Shown here: one piece after another, positions 1 to 8,669 of the stretch
How positions within the stretch are numbered: position 1 is the first letter of the stretch
Layout of the letters: each line of letters begins with the position of its first letter
Assembly (NCBI RefSeq): GCF_026236535.1
Contig: NZ_JAHTMW010000024.1
Span: forward strand, 1 to 64,000
DNA length: 64,000 bases
Direction: 5' to 3'
Origin: Streptomyces sp. SKN60
GTDB lineage: Bacteria; Actinomycetota; Actinomycetes; Streptomycetales; Streptomycetaceae
Notes under the pieces: generated by a model
What the model saw: the letters and a program-made list of their open reading frames with translations, nothing else
What the model was told of the DNA's origin: nothing
Database searches by the model: none
Made by a program: the position numbers and the translations under genes

Positions 1-25
1 GGAGAGTAGGACGCCGCCGAACAAT
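1..25 (+). rRNA. rrf: 5S ribosomal RNA, 3' end (partial)
   Basis: The first 25 bases match the conserved 3' end of Streptomyces 5S rRNA, including the GGAGAGTAGGACGCCGCCGA segment. The rest of the gene, and presumably the 16S and 23S genes, lie outside the window to the left. A strong hairpin follows directly, as expected for the end of an rRNA operon. The identification is from memory of the 5S sequence. Confidence 0.85.
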
Positions 26-34
26 CATTGTGGG

Positions 35-65
35 AAAGCCCCGCACCTCATGGTGCGGGGCTTTT
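35..65 (+). terminator. rRNA operon terminator
   Basis: AAAGCCCCGCACC (35-47) pairs with GGTGCGGGGCTTT (52-64) around a TCAT loop and runs into a T tract. It lies just behind the 5S rRNA end. Its symmetry means it could also stop the convergent minus-strand operon that ends at 126. Confidence 0.9.
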
Positions 66-125
66 CTGCGTTCACGGCCCCTTTCCAGCGGCCGGCCGGA
101 ACCGGCGGAAGGCCCCGCGCTCCGC

Positions 126-1421
126 TCAGAGCTTGCCGGCGGCCTTCAGCGCGAGATACGCGTCCGCCAGCGCGGGGGCCAAGGCGTCCGGGGTCGCGTC
201 CACGACGGTGACGCCGTGGCGCTGGAGCTGTTCGGCGGTGCGGAGGCGCTGGGACTGGGTCTGGGTCGCGGCGGCCGCCTCGTAGACGCCCTCGATCGTG
301 CCTCGGGTGCCGGCCATCCGGGCGACGTGCGGGTCGGACAGGGAGGCGACCAGGACGGTGTGGCGCTGGGTGAGCTGGGGGAGGACCGGGAGCAGGCCCT
401 CTTCGACGGGGGCGGCGTCCAGGCCTGTGAGCAGGACGATGAGCGAGCGGCGCGGGGCGCGGGCCAGGGCGGTGGCCGCGAGGCCGCGGGCGTCGGTCTC
501 GACGAGTTCGGGTTCGAGCGGGGCCAGGGCGTCGACCACGGCCGGCAGGACGTCGTTCGCGGAGCGGCCCTGGACCTGGGCGCGGAGGCGGCGGTCGTAG
601 GCGAGGAGGTCGACGCGGTCGCCGGCGCGGGAGGCGAGGGCGGTGAGCAGGAGTGCCGCGTCCATCGCGGCGTCGAGGCGCGGGACGTCTCCGACGCGGC
701 CGGCGGAGGTGCGGCCGGTGTCGAGGACGATGAGGATGTGGCGGTCGCGTTCGGGGCGCCAGGTGCGGACGGCGACGGTGGTCTGGCGGGCGGTGGCCCG
801 CCAGTCGATGGAGCGGGTGTCGTCGCCGGGGACGTACTCGCGGAGGCTGTCGAACTCGGTGCCCTCGCCGCGGGTGAGGACGCTGGTGCGGCCGTCGAGT
901 TCGCGGAGCCGGGCCAGGCGCGAGGGCAGGTGCTTGCGGCTGGTGAAGGGCGGCAGGACCCGCACGGCCCACGGGACCTCGTGGTTGCCCTGGCGGGCGG
1001 CGAGGCCGAGGGGGCCGAAGGAGCGGACGGTGACGCGCTCGGCGCGGCGGTCGCCGCGGCGGGTGGGGCGCAGGGCCGTGGTGATCCGGCGGCGTTCGCC
1101 GGCGGGGACCGTCAGCTTCTGGCGTGTGGGGTTCTGGGCGGCGCTCGGGGCCCAGGCGTCGCGGAGCTGGGCGCGAAGTCGGCGGCGGGACGGGTTGGTG
1201 ACGGTCAGTCGGACTTCGGCCGCGTCACCCAGTCGAACAGTTGTGTCACCGGATCGGGTGAATTGGAGCTTTCGCACTGGCGCGGCCATCGCGTAGTCGC
1301 ACAGAATTGCGAGTGTGAGTGGCGCGTTCACCGCGAGCATCCCCGTCCAGCTGGGCGCGAGGATGCCCACGGGGAGCGACCCGATGGCGGCGAGCAGGGC
1401 GGTTCGTCCGGTGAGGGCCAT
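126..1421 (-). CDS. DUF58 domain protein
   Basis: This 431-residue protein has two hydrophobic N-terminal segments (about residues 7-45). They are followed by a beta-rich part and the DUF58 hallmark around residues 184-205 (GEGTEFDSLREYVPGDD, then SIDW). The C-terminal half has a von Willebrand A-like fold pattern (ILIVLDTG). DUF58 proteins are regularly encoded beside MoxR-type AAA ATPases, and the pair is thought to act as a chaperone or assembly module at the membrane; the client is unknown. It is the last gene of a five-gene operon, 12 bp behind the MoxR gene. The ATG at 1421 fits the start of the first membrane segment. Confidence 0.88.
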   Translation of the reverse strand: MALTGRTALLAAIGSLPVGILAPSWTGMLAVNAPLTLAILCDYAMAAPVRKLQFTRSGDTTVRLGDAAEVRLTVTNPSRRRLRAQLRDAWAPSAAQNPTRQKLTVPAGERRRITTALRPTRRGDRRAERVTVRSFGPLGLAARQGNHEVPWAVRVLPPFTSRKHLPSRLARLRELDGRTSVLTRGEGTEFDSLREYVPGDDTRSIDWRATARQTTVAVRTWRPERDRHILIVLDTGRTSAGRVGDVPRLDAAMDAALLLTALASRAGDRVDLLAYDRRLRAQVQGRSANDVLPAVVDALAPLEPELVETDARGLAATALARAPRRSLIVLLTGLDAAPVEEGLLPVLPQLTQRHTVLVASLSDPHVARMAGTRGTIEGVYEAAAATQTQSQRLRTAEQLQRHGVTVVDATPDALAPALADAYLALKAAGKL

Positions 1422-1433
1422 GGGGTGCCGTTC

Positions 1434-2417
1434 TCAGCGAGGTACGGGGACGTGGGCGAGGAGCGAGTTGAGGACGGCGTCGGGAGTGACTCCCTCCATC
1501 TCGGCCTCGGGCCGCAGTTGGACACGGTGCCGGAGGGTCGGCAGCGCCAGGGCCTTCACATCGTCCGGGGTGACGTAGTCCCGGCCGGTGAGCCAGGCCC
1601 AGGCGCGGGCCGTGGAGAGCAGGGCGGTGGCTCCTCGGGGGGAGACGCCGAGAGTGAGCGAGGGGGATTCACGCGTGGCACGGCAGATATCGACGACATA
1701 GCCGGCGATCTCGGCGGAGACCGCGACCTTGGCGACCGCTTCGCGGGCGGCCGCGAGTTCGGCGGGGCCGGCGACGGGGCGGACTCCGGCGGCCTTCAGG
1801 TCGCGCGGGTCGAAGCCCTGGGCATGCCGGGTGAGGACGCTGATCTCGTCCTCGCGTGAGGGCAGCGGGACCGTCAGCTTCAGCAGGAAGCGGTCGAGTT
1901 GGGCCTCGGGCAGCGGATAGGTGCCCTCGTACTCGACGGGGTTCTGGGTCGCGGCGACGAGGAAGGGCTCGGGCAGCGGGCGGGGAGTTCCGTCCACAGT
2001 GACCTGGCGCTCTTCCATGGCCTCCAGGAGTGAGGCCTGGGTCTTGGGGGGCGTCCGGTTGATCTCGTCGGCGAGCAGCAGGTTGGTGAAGACCGGGCCG
2101 GGCTGGAAGGAGAACTCCGCGGTCCGGGCGTCGTAGACGAGGGAGCCCGTCACGTCGCTCGGCATCAGGTCGGGGGTGAACTGGACGCGCTTGGTCTCGA
2201 GTTCGAGCGACGTGGCGAGGGCCCGCACCAGGAGGGTCTTGGCGACGCCGGGGACGCCCTCGAGCAGCACGTGGCCCTTGCAGAGCAGGGCGACGACGAG
2301 ACCGGTGACGGCCGGGTCCTGGCCGACCACGGCCTTTCCGATCTCGGTGCGCAGGGCCTCCAGGGAGGCGCGGGCGCTGTCCGAGCTCGTCATGGTCTCG
2401 GGGGTCGGGGCGCTCAT
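1434..2417 (-). CDS. MoxR-family AAA+ ATPase
   Basis: This is a 327-residue AAA+ ATPase of the MoxR family. Walker A is GVPGVAKT at residues 54-61 and Walker B is LLLADEIN at 113-120. It is followed by the family segment RTPPKTQASLLEAMEERQVT, and a lid domain fills the C-terminal third. MoxR ATPases remodel or assemble partner proteins, commonly with DUF58/VWA proteins. The ATG at 2417 overlaps the stop of the upstream DUF4350 gene (ATGA, 2414-2417), which indicates translational coupling. The specific substrate cannot be read from the sequence. Confidence 0.93.
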   Translation of the reverse strand: MSAPTPETMTSSDSARASLEALRTEIGKAVVGQDPAVTGLVVALLCKGHVLLEGVPGVAKTLLVRALATSLELETKRVQFTPDLMPSDVTGSLVYDARTAEFSFQPGPVFTNLLLADEINRTPPKTQASLLEAMEERQVTVDGTPRPLPEPFLVAATQNPVEYEGTYPLPEAQLDRFLLKLTVPLPSREDEISVLTRHAQGFDPRDLKAAGVRPVAGPAELAAAREAVAKVAVSAEIAGYVVDICRATRESPSLTLGVSPRGATALLSTARAWAWLTGRDYVTPDDVKALALPTLRHRVQLRPEAEMEGVTPDAVLNSLLAHVPVPR

Positions 2418-3625
2418 GAGGTGCGTACCTCTCTTTCGAGGGCGTCGAGTTGGTCCGCGAGGCGGACGAGGGCGGCGTCGTCGGCGGGAGCCGGGCCGAA
2501 GAGGAGGGTCCGGTGGACCGCCGCGGCGGTCGTGGGGATCCGTGCGGAGAGTGCGGGGAGGACCAGGTCGGGGGAGTGGGCGTCCTTGGCGGGGACGCCG
2601 AGGAGCGTGGCGATCCGGTCGCGGGTCGCGGTGCGCAGGACGGTGGCCGCGCGGTCGCGGGCGTCGGTCTTGCGGTAGAGGCGGGCGCGGCCCTCGGTCG
2701 CCTCGGAGGCGCGGATGGCGACGGGGAGGCGTTCGGGTACGAGGGGGCCGAGGCGGCGGGCGCGCCAGACGGCGGCGAGCACGGCGGCGACGGCGAGTTG
2801 GAGGGTGCCCCACAGCCAGCCGGAGGGGATCAGGTCGAGGAAGGCGGAGCCGGGGTCGTCGGTGGTCTCGGGGTCTGCGGGCACGTCGGTGAGTGAGGGG
2901 AGGTACCAGACGAGATGCGGTCGGGAGCCGAGGAGTTGCAGGGCGAGGGAGGCGTTGCCCTGTTGGGCGAGGCGCTTGTTGTAGAGGAGTTCGGGGGAGC
3001 CGACGAGGACCGTGTCGGCGCTGCCCGGGCCGGGGACGCGGACCAGGGTCGGCAGGCCGTCGGCGGGGTAGCAGGCGTCGGCGGTGGTGGCGCCGGTGCG
3101 GTAGCGCTCGCCGCCGAGGTCGGCCGTGCCGGCGCGGGTGGCGGCCGGCAGGGTGCAGCGGGGGCCGGGGGCGCGGGTGGCGACGGCGACGCTCAGGTCG
3201 GTGTCGATGCCGGGGGCGAGGGTGTCGAGGCTCGCGGCGCCGGCGCCGAGGAGGACGGTGCGGCCGGCCGAGCGGCTCATCGCCCCGTACAGCGTGGACT
3301 GCTGTTGCGGCGTCAGCAGGTCGGGGGTGGTGACGAGCAGGGTGGTGTCGTCGCCCGTGGCGGCGGTGGCGGCGGCCAGGGTGTCGTGGACGTCGACGGT
3401 GACGCCCCGGGTCTTGAGGAGTTCGGCGACGGCGCGGCTGCCGTAGGGGTCGGCGGAGCGCGGGTCGAGGCGGCCGCCGTGGTCGGAGGAGCGGACGGTG
3501 GCCAGGACGAGGCCGCCGATCAGGGCCAGAGCGAGGAGCAGCAGGGCGCCGCGGGCGCGGCTCCACAGCTGGCGCGGGGTGAGCGAGGTGGAGGTGGCGG
3601 AGCGGGTCTTCGGGGCGCGGTTCAT
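2414..3625 (-). CDS. DUF4350 membrane protein
   Basis: This 403-residue protein has a transmembrane segment near the N-terminus (LLLLALALIGGLVLATV). A periplasmic-side region of about 220 residues carries the DUF4350 pattern (DPRSADPYGSRAVAELL). A second transmembrane helix (LAVAAVLAAVWRARRL) and a cytoplasmic tail follow. DUF4350 proteins occur almost only in MoxR-DUF58 clusters and no biochemical role is established. The start at 3625 overlaps the DUF4129 stop by four bases, as does its own stop with the MoxR start, so the operon is tightly coupled. Confidence 0.85.
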   Translation of the reverse strand: MNRAPKTRSATSTSLTPRQLWSRARGALLLLALALIGGLVLATVRSSDHGGRLDPRSADPYGSRAVAELLKTRGVTVDVHDTLAAATAATGDDTTLLVTTPDLLTPQQQSTLYGAMSRSAGRTVLLGAGAASLDTLAPGIDTDLSVAVATRAPGPRCTLPAATRAGTADLGGERYRTGATTADACYPADGLPTLVRVPGPGSADTVLVGSPELLYNKRLAQQGNASLALQLLGSRPHLVWYLPSLTDVPADPETTDDPGSAFLDLIPSGWLWGTLQLAVAAVLAAVWRARRLGPLVPERLPVAIRASEATEGRARLYRKTDARDRAATVLRTATRDRIATLLGVPAKDAHSPDLVLPALSARIPTTAAAVHRTLLFGPAPADDAALVRLADQLDALEREVRTS

Positions 3626-4299
3626 CGGGGCGCCTCCGTGAAGCCGCCGGCGGTGCTCGTGGCGAGGACCGGCTTGGTCCGCTCCAGGGCGGTGTCCAGC
3701 TGCTCGATGCGCCGGTACGCGGGTTGGTCGGCGCTCCGGCCGCCGTATGTGACGTCGTCGAAGGCGCGGGCGGCGGCGCGCAGGGCGTCGGCGTGGACGG
3801 GGAGATGGCGGCCGGCTTCGGCGGCGGCCTCGTCGGCGGTGCGGCCGGGGCGGGGTTCGAGCAGGGTGCGTTCCTCGAGGGCGCGGACGATGGCGCGCAT
3901 GCGTTCCTGGACGGCCTGGTTCCATTGGCCGGCGGAGGCGTGCCGGGCGGCGGCGGCCCGGTGTTCGGCGGCGGTGCGGGGACCGTCGTCGAAGAGGGAG
4001 TCGCCGCCGGCGGCGGGCGTAAGGCGGGGGGTGCCGAGGCGCCACCAGAGGGCGGCGACCAGGGCGAGCACGACGATGACGACGGCCACGAGGCCGATGA
4101 CGCCGCCCGGGGTCGCGCCGGAGGCGGCGTCGAAGAGGCCGTCGACCCAGTCCCAGAAGCGGTCGAGGACGCGCTGGAGCAGGCTGGGATCGTTCTCGTG
4201 GTACATCGGCTTGGACAGTTCGCGCTCCGCCGCCTCCCGGGCGGGGACGCGCGGAATGTCGACCGGTGTGCCACCGGCCGTGCCCCCCGTGATCGTCAC
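3622..4299 (-). CDS. DUF4129 membrane protein
   Basis: This 225-residue protein has one clear transmembrane helix at about residues 65-86. A C-terminal helical DUF4129 domain follows (TAAEHRAAAARHASAGQWNQA, then RTADEAAAEAG). DUF4129 domains accompany MoxR/DUF58 operons and also occur fused to transglutaminase-like proteins; their function is unknown. I chose the GTG at 4299, which follows the previous stop by four bases. The rightmost ATG nearby is out of frame. The position in the operon argues for joint action with the ATPase, by inference only. Confidence 0.82.
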   Translation of the reverse strand: MTITGGTAGGTPVDIPRVPAREAAERELSKPMYHENDPSLLQRVLDRFWDWVDGLFDAASGATPGGVIGLVAVVIVVLALVAALWWRLGTPRLTPAAGGDSLFDDGPRTAAEHRAAAARHASAGQWNQAVQERMRAIVRALEERTLLEPRPGRTADEAAAEAGRHLPVHADALRAAARAFDDVTYGGRSADQPAYRRIEQLDTALERTKPVLATSTAGGFTEAPR

Positions 4300-4303
4300 G
4301 CCA

Positions 4304-5515
4304 TCAGCCTCCGTAGCCGTGGAGTCCGGCGGCGCGGGCCAGTTCGAGGTCGAGGGCCTCGCGGCGGATGCGCTGGTCGATGTAGAGGAGCACGGTCACA
4401 CCGGAGGTCAGCGGGTAGGTGAGGGCGCTGGTGATGACGCCGCCGATGCCCATGATGATCAGGAAGGTCCAGCCGGTCTCCGGGACGCTGCCCTCCATGA
4501 AGGAGTCGAGGCCGCTGCCGGAGGCGGCCGTCGCCGCGATGACGAACGGGATGGCGACCAGCATCGTGAAGACGGCGACCATCACATTGGTGAGCAGGGT
4601 GATGCCGAAGATGCGCCACCAGGAGCCCTGGACCAGCTTCATGGACCGCTTCATCGCCTTGACGACGCCCTGGCGCTCCAGCATCAGGGCGGGGGAGGCG
4701 AGGGAGAGGGCGATCGTCAGCCAGACGACGGCGACGAAGGCGCAGAGGCCGCCCACGAAGGCCAGGGCGTCGCCGGCGCTGCCGCCGAGGAGCAGTCCGG
4801 GCAGGATGCCCACGAACATGATCGCGACGGAGGCGGCGATCACCAGGACGGTGATGCCGAGGAGCTGGAGCAGCCGAGAGCGGGCGTCCCGCCAGGCGTC
4901 GCCGAGGGTGACCGGGCGGCCGAGGACGGCCCGGCTCATGACGACGGTGAGCAGCGCGGAGCAGATCAGCCCGGCGGCGATCATGACGACGTACGAGGGG
5001 CCGGACTCGGCCAGCGCGTTCTTCAGGGACGCGACGCTCTGCGACAGGGCCTCGGCCGGGGTGGCGTCCGGGTCGATCGCCACGGGCTCCGGGGCCAGGA
5101 AGCGCACGCTGAGGATGTCCGCGAGCTGCGCGACGACCGCGACACTGAGGCTGATCGCGAGGACCGTCTGCCAGTAGCGGCGCATGGTCGTCGCGGCCCC
5201 GTCGAGGATGTCGCCGAGGGTCAGCGGGCGCAGCGGCAGCACACCGGGCTTGGCGGCCGGTGGCGGCCCCCAGTGTCCGTACGGGGGTGGCGCGCCCCAG
5301 CCGCCGCCGCTGTGGGCGCGGGCCGGGGTCTGCGGCGGGGCGTCGGCGCCGGGGGCGGTCGGCGACTGCCACTGGCCGGCGGGCGGCTGCTCCTTCGACC
5401 ACTGGGGTGCGGAGCCGTTCGCATCGCCGGGCGAGGCGGGCCGGGGGATCCCCGAGCCGTCCTGGCCGTCGGAGGGAGCAGATCCGGGCGAGGTCCAGCC
5501 CGGAGTGTCGTTCAC
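4304..5515 (-). CDS. polytopic membrane protein, GDPD-membrane-domain type
   Basis: This 403-residue protein has a Pro/Gly-rich cytoplasmic N-terminus of about 100 residues. After it comes the motif LRPLTLGDILDGAATTMRRYW and about six transmembrane helices. The motif and topology match the glycerophosphoryl-diester-phosphodiesterase membrane domain family. No catalytic GDPD domain is present, so enzymatic activity should not be assumed. It is the first gene of the MoxR-DUF58 operon. The GTG at 5515 is preceded by GAGGTGG at a proper distance. The operon promoter should lie in the shared region with mtrA. Confidence 0.75.
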   Translation of the reverse strand: MNDTPGWTSPGSAPSDGQDGSGIPRPASPGDANGSAPQWSKEQPPAGQWQSPTAPGADAPPQTPARAHSGGGWGAPPPYGHWGPPPAAKPGVLPLRPLTLGDILDGAATTMRRYWQTVLAISLSVAVVAQLADILSVRFLAPEPVAIDPDATPAEALSQSVASLKNALAESGPSYVVMIAAGLICSALLTVVMSRAVLGRPVTLGDAWRDARSRLLQLLGITVLVIAASVAIMFVGILPGLLLGGSAGDALAFVGGLCAFVAVVWLTIALSLASPALMLERQGVVKAMKRSMKLVQGSWWRIFGITLLTNVMVAVFTMLVAIPFVIAATAASGSGLDSFMEGSVPETGWTFLIIMGIGGVITSALTYPLTSGVTVLLYIDQRIRREALDLELARAAGLHGYGG

Positions 5516-5926
5516 GGTCGTCCACCTCGAGGAATGGTCGCGGGGCCGGATCGGCGAACCGGCTCGGTCTCTGCGGCCGTACGCCTGTCCGGGCGGCGGG
5601 CCGGGAGCCATCGTGCCACGCGGGCCCCTCCTGCGGGCGGGGCCAGGGCGCACTCCTGCACCTTCCTTGCGGGAGGCGGCGGGGGCAGACTGTGCCGACG
5701 CCGCTTCGGGCGGGCGATTCGGGGGCGACGGGGGAACACATCGGGGAGGGTTCGGCGGCGATCACGGCGATGGCCGGAACCGTTCGCCTCGTCCGTACCG
5801 GAGGGCGCGGGGTACGGTGCTGGCCGGCCGCGTGGCCCCCGGAGCAGGCATCCGCCCGACACCGCAGGTCAGTGAGGTATCTCACCAGCCGCCTTGAGAC
5901 TGATACGGAAATGGGATGATGTCGAT
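5516..5926. other. divergent intergenic region, MoxR operon / mtrA
   Basis: This 411-bp region separates the MoxR operon (minus) from mtrA (plus) and should contain both promoters. I looked for GTTAC-type MtrA repeats and for good -35/-10 pairs and found none I would defend. It contains no convincing coding sequence. Confidence 0.6.
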
Positions 5927-6604
5927 ATGAAGGGACGCGTTCTCGTCGTCGACGACGACACCGCACTGGCCGAGATGCTCGGCATCGTGCTGCGAGGTGA
6001 AGGGTTCGAGCCGTCGTTCGTCGCGGACGGCGACAAGGCGCTCGCGGCCTTTCGCGAGGCCAAGCCGGATCTGGTGCTGCTCGATCTGATGCTGCCCGGG
6101 CGGGACGGGATCGAGGTGTGCCGGCTGATCCGGGCCGAGTCCGGGGTGCCGATCGTGATGCTCACGGCCAAGAGCGACACCGTCGACGTCGTCGTCGGGC
6201 TCGAGTCGGGCGCCGACGACTACATCGTGAAGCCGTTCAAGCCGAAGGAGCTCGTCGCCCGGATCCGGGCGCGGCTGCGGAGGTCGGAGGAGCCGGCGCC
6301 CGAGCAGCTGGCCATCGGGGATCTGGTCATCGACGTGGCCGGGCACTCCGTGAAGCGGGACGGGCAGTCCATCGCCCTGACGCCGCTGGAGTTCGACCTG
6401 CTCGTCGCCCTCGCCCGCAAGCCGTGGCAGGTGTTCACGCGTGAGGTGCTCCTGGAGCAGGTCTGGGGCTACCGGCACGCCGCCGACACCCGTCTGGTGA
6501 ACGTGCACGTCCAGCGGCTGCGCTCGAAGGTCGAGAAGGACCCCGAGCGCCCGGAGATCGTGGTGACCGTCCGCGGTGTCGGTTACAAGGCGGGACCGAG
6601 CTGA
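5927..6604 (+). CDS. mtrA: MtrA response regulator
   Basis: This is a 225-residue OmpR/PhoB-family response regulator. The receiver domain has the acidic pocket DDD at 9-11 and the predicted phosphorylated Asp53 (LLLDLMLPG). A C-terminal winged helix ends in VTVRGVGYKAGPS. It is nearly identical to what I know of Streptomyces MtrA, a regulator of development, cell-wall genes and antibiotic clusters. I chose the ATG at 5927 (MKGRVLVVDDD). An in-frame TTG at 5894 would add 11 residues but lacks family support. mtrB begins two bases after the stop region, so the genes form one operon with lpqB. Confidence 0.96.
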   Translation: MKGRVLVVDDDTALAEMLGIVLRGEGFEPSFVADGDKALAAFREAKPDLVLLDLMLPGRDGIEVCRLIRAESGVPIVMLTAKSDTVDVVVGLESGADDYIVKPFKPKELVARIRARLRRSEEPAPEQLAIGDLVIDVAGHSVKRDGQSIALTPLEFDLLVALARKPWQVFTREVLLEQVWGYRHAADTRLVNVHVQRLRSKVEKDPERPEIVVTVRGVGYKAGPS

Positions 6605-6605
6605 C

Positions 6606-8669
6606 ATGAGCGCAGGCAGTGCTGCTCCGAAGCCCGGGGACCCGGGAGTCCGTACGGGGCGGGCTGCCGGACCGGGACGGGGGGGTCCGCGTTTCGGCCG
6701 TCTGCTCCAGGACGGCGCCCCCGGCGGGCCGGTGTTCCGGCTCGTGATGCGCTGGGTGCGGCGCCCCCTGCTCCCCGCCGTACGCCTGTGGCGGCGCAAT
6801 CTGCAGGTGCGGGTCGTCGCGGGCACCCTGCTCATGTCCCTCGGGGTGGTGCTGCTGCTCGGCCTGGTCGTCATCGGCCAGGTGCGCAACGGGCTGCTCG
6901 ACGCCAAGGAGAGGGCGGCGCAGAGCCAGGCGGCCGGCGGGTTCTCCGCCGCGCAGGACCGGGCCGCGACCACGCCCTCCCAGCCGGGCGACCAGGACGG
7001 CGGCCGGGCCGGCGCGTCCGTGAACTGGCGCTCGACCCTCGTCGAGCAGCTCGCCAGCGGCGGCCAGAGCGCCTACAACGTGGTCGCGCTGTCCCTGGAG
7101 ACCGGCAACACCGCCAGCCGCGGCGCCCGCGCCTCCGGTGAGGTCGACCCGACCACGAGCATCCCCGCCGACCTGCGGCACAACGTCGCGCAGGGCACCG
7201 GCACCTTCCAGAAGTTCGCCCGCATCCACTACACCAGCGGCAAGTCCTCCGAGGCCGGCCTGGTGATCGGCAAGCGGCTCAACGACGCCGACGGCACCCC
7301 GTACGAGCTGTACTACCTCTTCCCGCTCACCCAGGAGGGCGACTCCCTCGCCCTGGTCAAGGGCACCCTGGCGACCGCCGGGCTGTTCGTCGTCGTGCTG
7401 CTCGGCGCCATCGCGTGGCTGGTGGTGCGGCAGGTCGTCACGCCCGTGCGGATGGCCGCCGGGGTGGCCGAGCGGCTGTCGGCCAGTGGGCTCCAGGAGC
7501 GGATGAAGGTCACCGGCGAGGACGACATCGCGCGCCTCGGCGAGGCCTTCAACAAGATGGCGCAGAACCTCCAGCTCAAGATCCAGCAGCTGGAGGAGCT
7601 GTCCCGGATGCAGCGGCGCTTCGTCTCCGACGTGTCGCACGAGCTGCGCACCCCGCTGACGACGGTACGGATGGCGGCCGACGTCATCCACGACGCGCGC
7701 GCCGACTTCGACCCGGTGACCGCGCGCTCCGCCGAGCTCCTCGGCGACCAGCTCGACCGTTTCGAGTCGCTGCTCTCCGACCTCCTGGAGATCAGCCGCT
7801 TCGACGCGGGCGCGGCGGCCCTGGAAGCGGCGCCGATAGATCTGCGCGAGGTGGTGCGGCGGGTCATCGGCGGCGCCGAGCCGCTGGCCGAGCGCAAGGG
7901 CTGCCGGATCGTCGTCACCGGCGACGAGCAGCCGGTGGTCGCCGAGGCGGACGCCCGCCGGGTCGAGCGGGTGCTGCGCAATCTGGTCGTGAACGCCGTC
8001 GAGCACGGCGAGGGCCGGGACGTCGTCGTGAAGCTGGCCGCGGCCGGCGGGGCCGTCGCGGTCGCCGTGCGCGACTACGGCGTGGGCCTCAAGCCGGGCG
8101 AGGCGACCCGGGTGTTCAACCGCTTCTGGCGGGCCGACCCGGCCCGCGCCCGGACCACCGGCGGTACGGGCCTGGGCCTGTCGATCGCGGTGGAGGACGC
8201 CCGGCTGCACGGCGGCTGGCTCCAGGCGTGGGGCGAGGCGGGCGGCGGCTCGCAGTTCCGGCTCACCCTGCCGCGCACCGCGGACGAGCCGCTGCGCGGC
8301 TCCCCGATCCCGCTGGAGCCGGAGGACTCGCGGCGCAACCGCGAGCAGGCCGCGCTCGACGCCGGGGCGCCGGGCGCGGCGGGCGGTGCCCCGAAGCCCG
8401 GCGGCACGGCCACGGGCGGCGGTTCGGCGGCCGGGGCGCGGCTTCCGGCGGTACCGGTGCAGTCCGCCGGGGACCGCCCGGGCCTGCCCGTACCGCCGCG
8501 GCTGCCCGCCGTGCCGCGGGCGACGGCCGATCCGACGGCCCTGCCGGGCAGCGGCGCCCGGGTGGTGGCCCGGTCCGCCGACGGCACGGAGGACACCGGG
8601 GACGGCCTGGGTGGTGAGGCGATGGCGTCGACGCGCGCCGAGCGGGAGGACGGAACTGGTGGGCGCTGA
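6606..8669 (+). CDS. mtrB: MtrB sensor histidine kinase
   Basis: This 687-residue kinase has two transmembrane helices (about residues 62-90 and 256-280) that flank an extracytoplasmic sensor region. HAMP, HisKA and HATPase domains follow. The phosphorylated histidine is His345 in SDVSHELRTP, the N box is NLVVNAVEHGEG, and the G box contains GGTGLGLS. From about residue 555 a long Pro/Gly/Ala-rich tail extends well past the ATPase domain. This matches actinobacterial MtrB, partner of MtrA. The 3' end overlaps the lpqB start. Confidence 0.95.
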   Translation: MSAGSAAPKPGDPGVRTGRAAGPGRGGPRFGRLLQDGAPGGPVFRLVMRWVRRPLLPAVRLWRRNLQVRVVAGTLLMSLGVVLLLGLVVIGQVRNGLLDAKERAAQSQAAGGFSAAQDRAATTPSQPGDQDGGRAGASVNWRSTLVEQLASGGQSAYNVVALSLETGNTASRGARASGEVDPTTSIPADLRHNVAQGTGTFQKFARIHYTSGKSSEAGLVIGKRLNDADGTPYELYYLFPLTQEGDSLALVKGTLATAGLFVVVLLGAIAWLVVRQVVTPVRMAAGVAERLSASGLQERMKVTGEDDIARLGEAFNKMAQNLQLKIQQLEELSRMQRRFVSDVSHELRTPLTTVRMAADVIHDARADFDPVTARSAELLGDQLDRFESLLSDLLEISRFDAGAAALEAAPIDLREVVRRVIGGAEPLAERKGCRIVVTGDEQPVVAEADARRVERVLRNLVVNAVEHGEGRDVVVKLAAAGGAVAVAVRDYGVGLKPGEATRVFNRFWRADPARARTTGGTGLGLSIAVEDARLHGGWLQAWGEAGGGSQFRLTLPRTADEPLRGSPIPLEPEDSRRNREQAALDAGAPGAAGGAPKPGGTATGGGSAAGARLPAVPVQSAGDRPGLPVPPRLPAVPRATADPTALPGSGARVVARSADGTEDTGDGLGGEAMASTRAEREDGTGGR

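Noticed and set aside
30..1859. Long plus-strand open frame over the DUF58 gene
   Set aside because: Shadow of the DUF58 and MoxR genes; composition biased to Gly/Ala/Glu with no motif.
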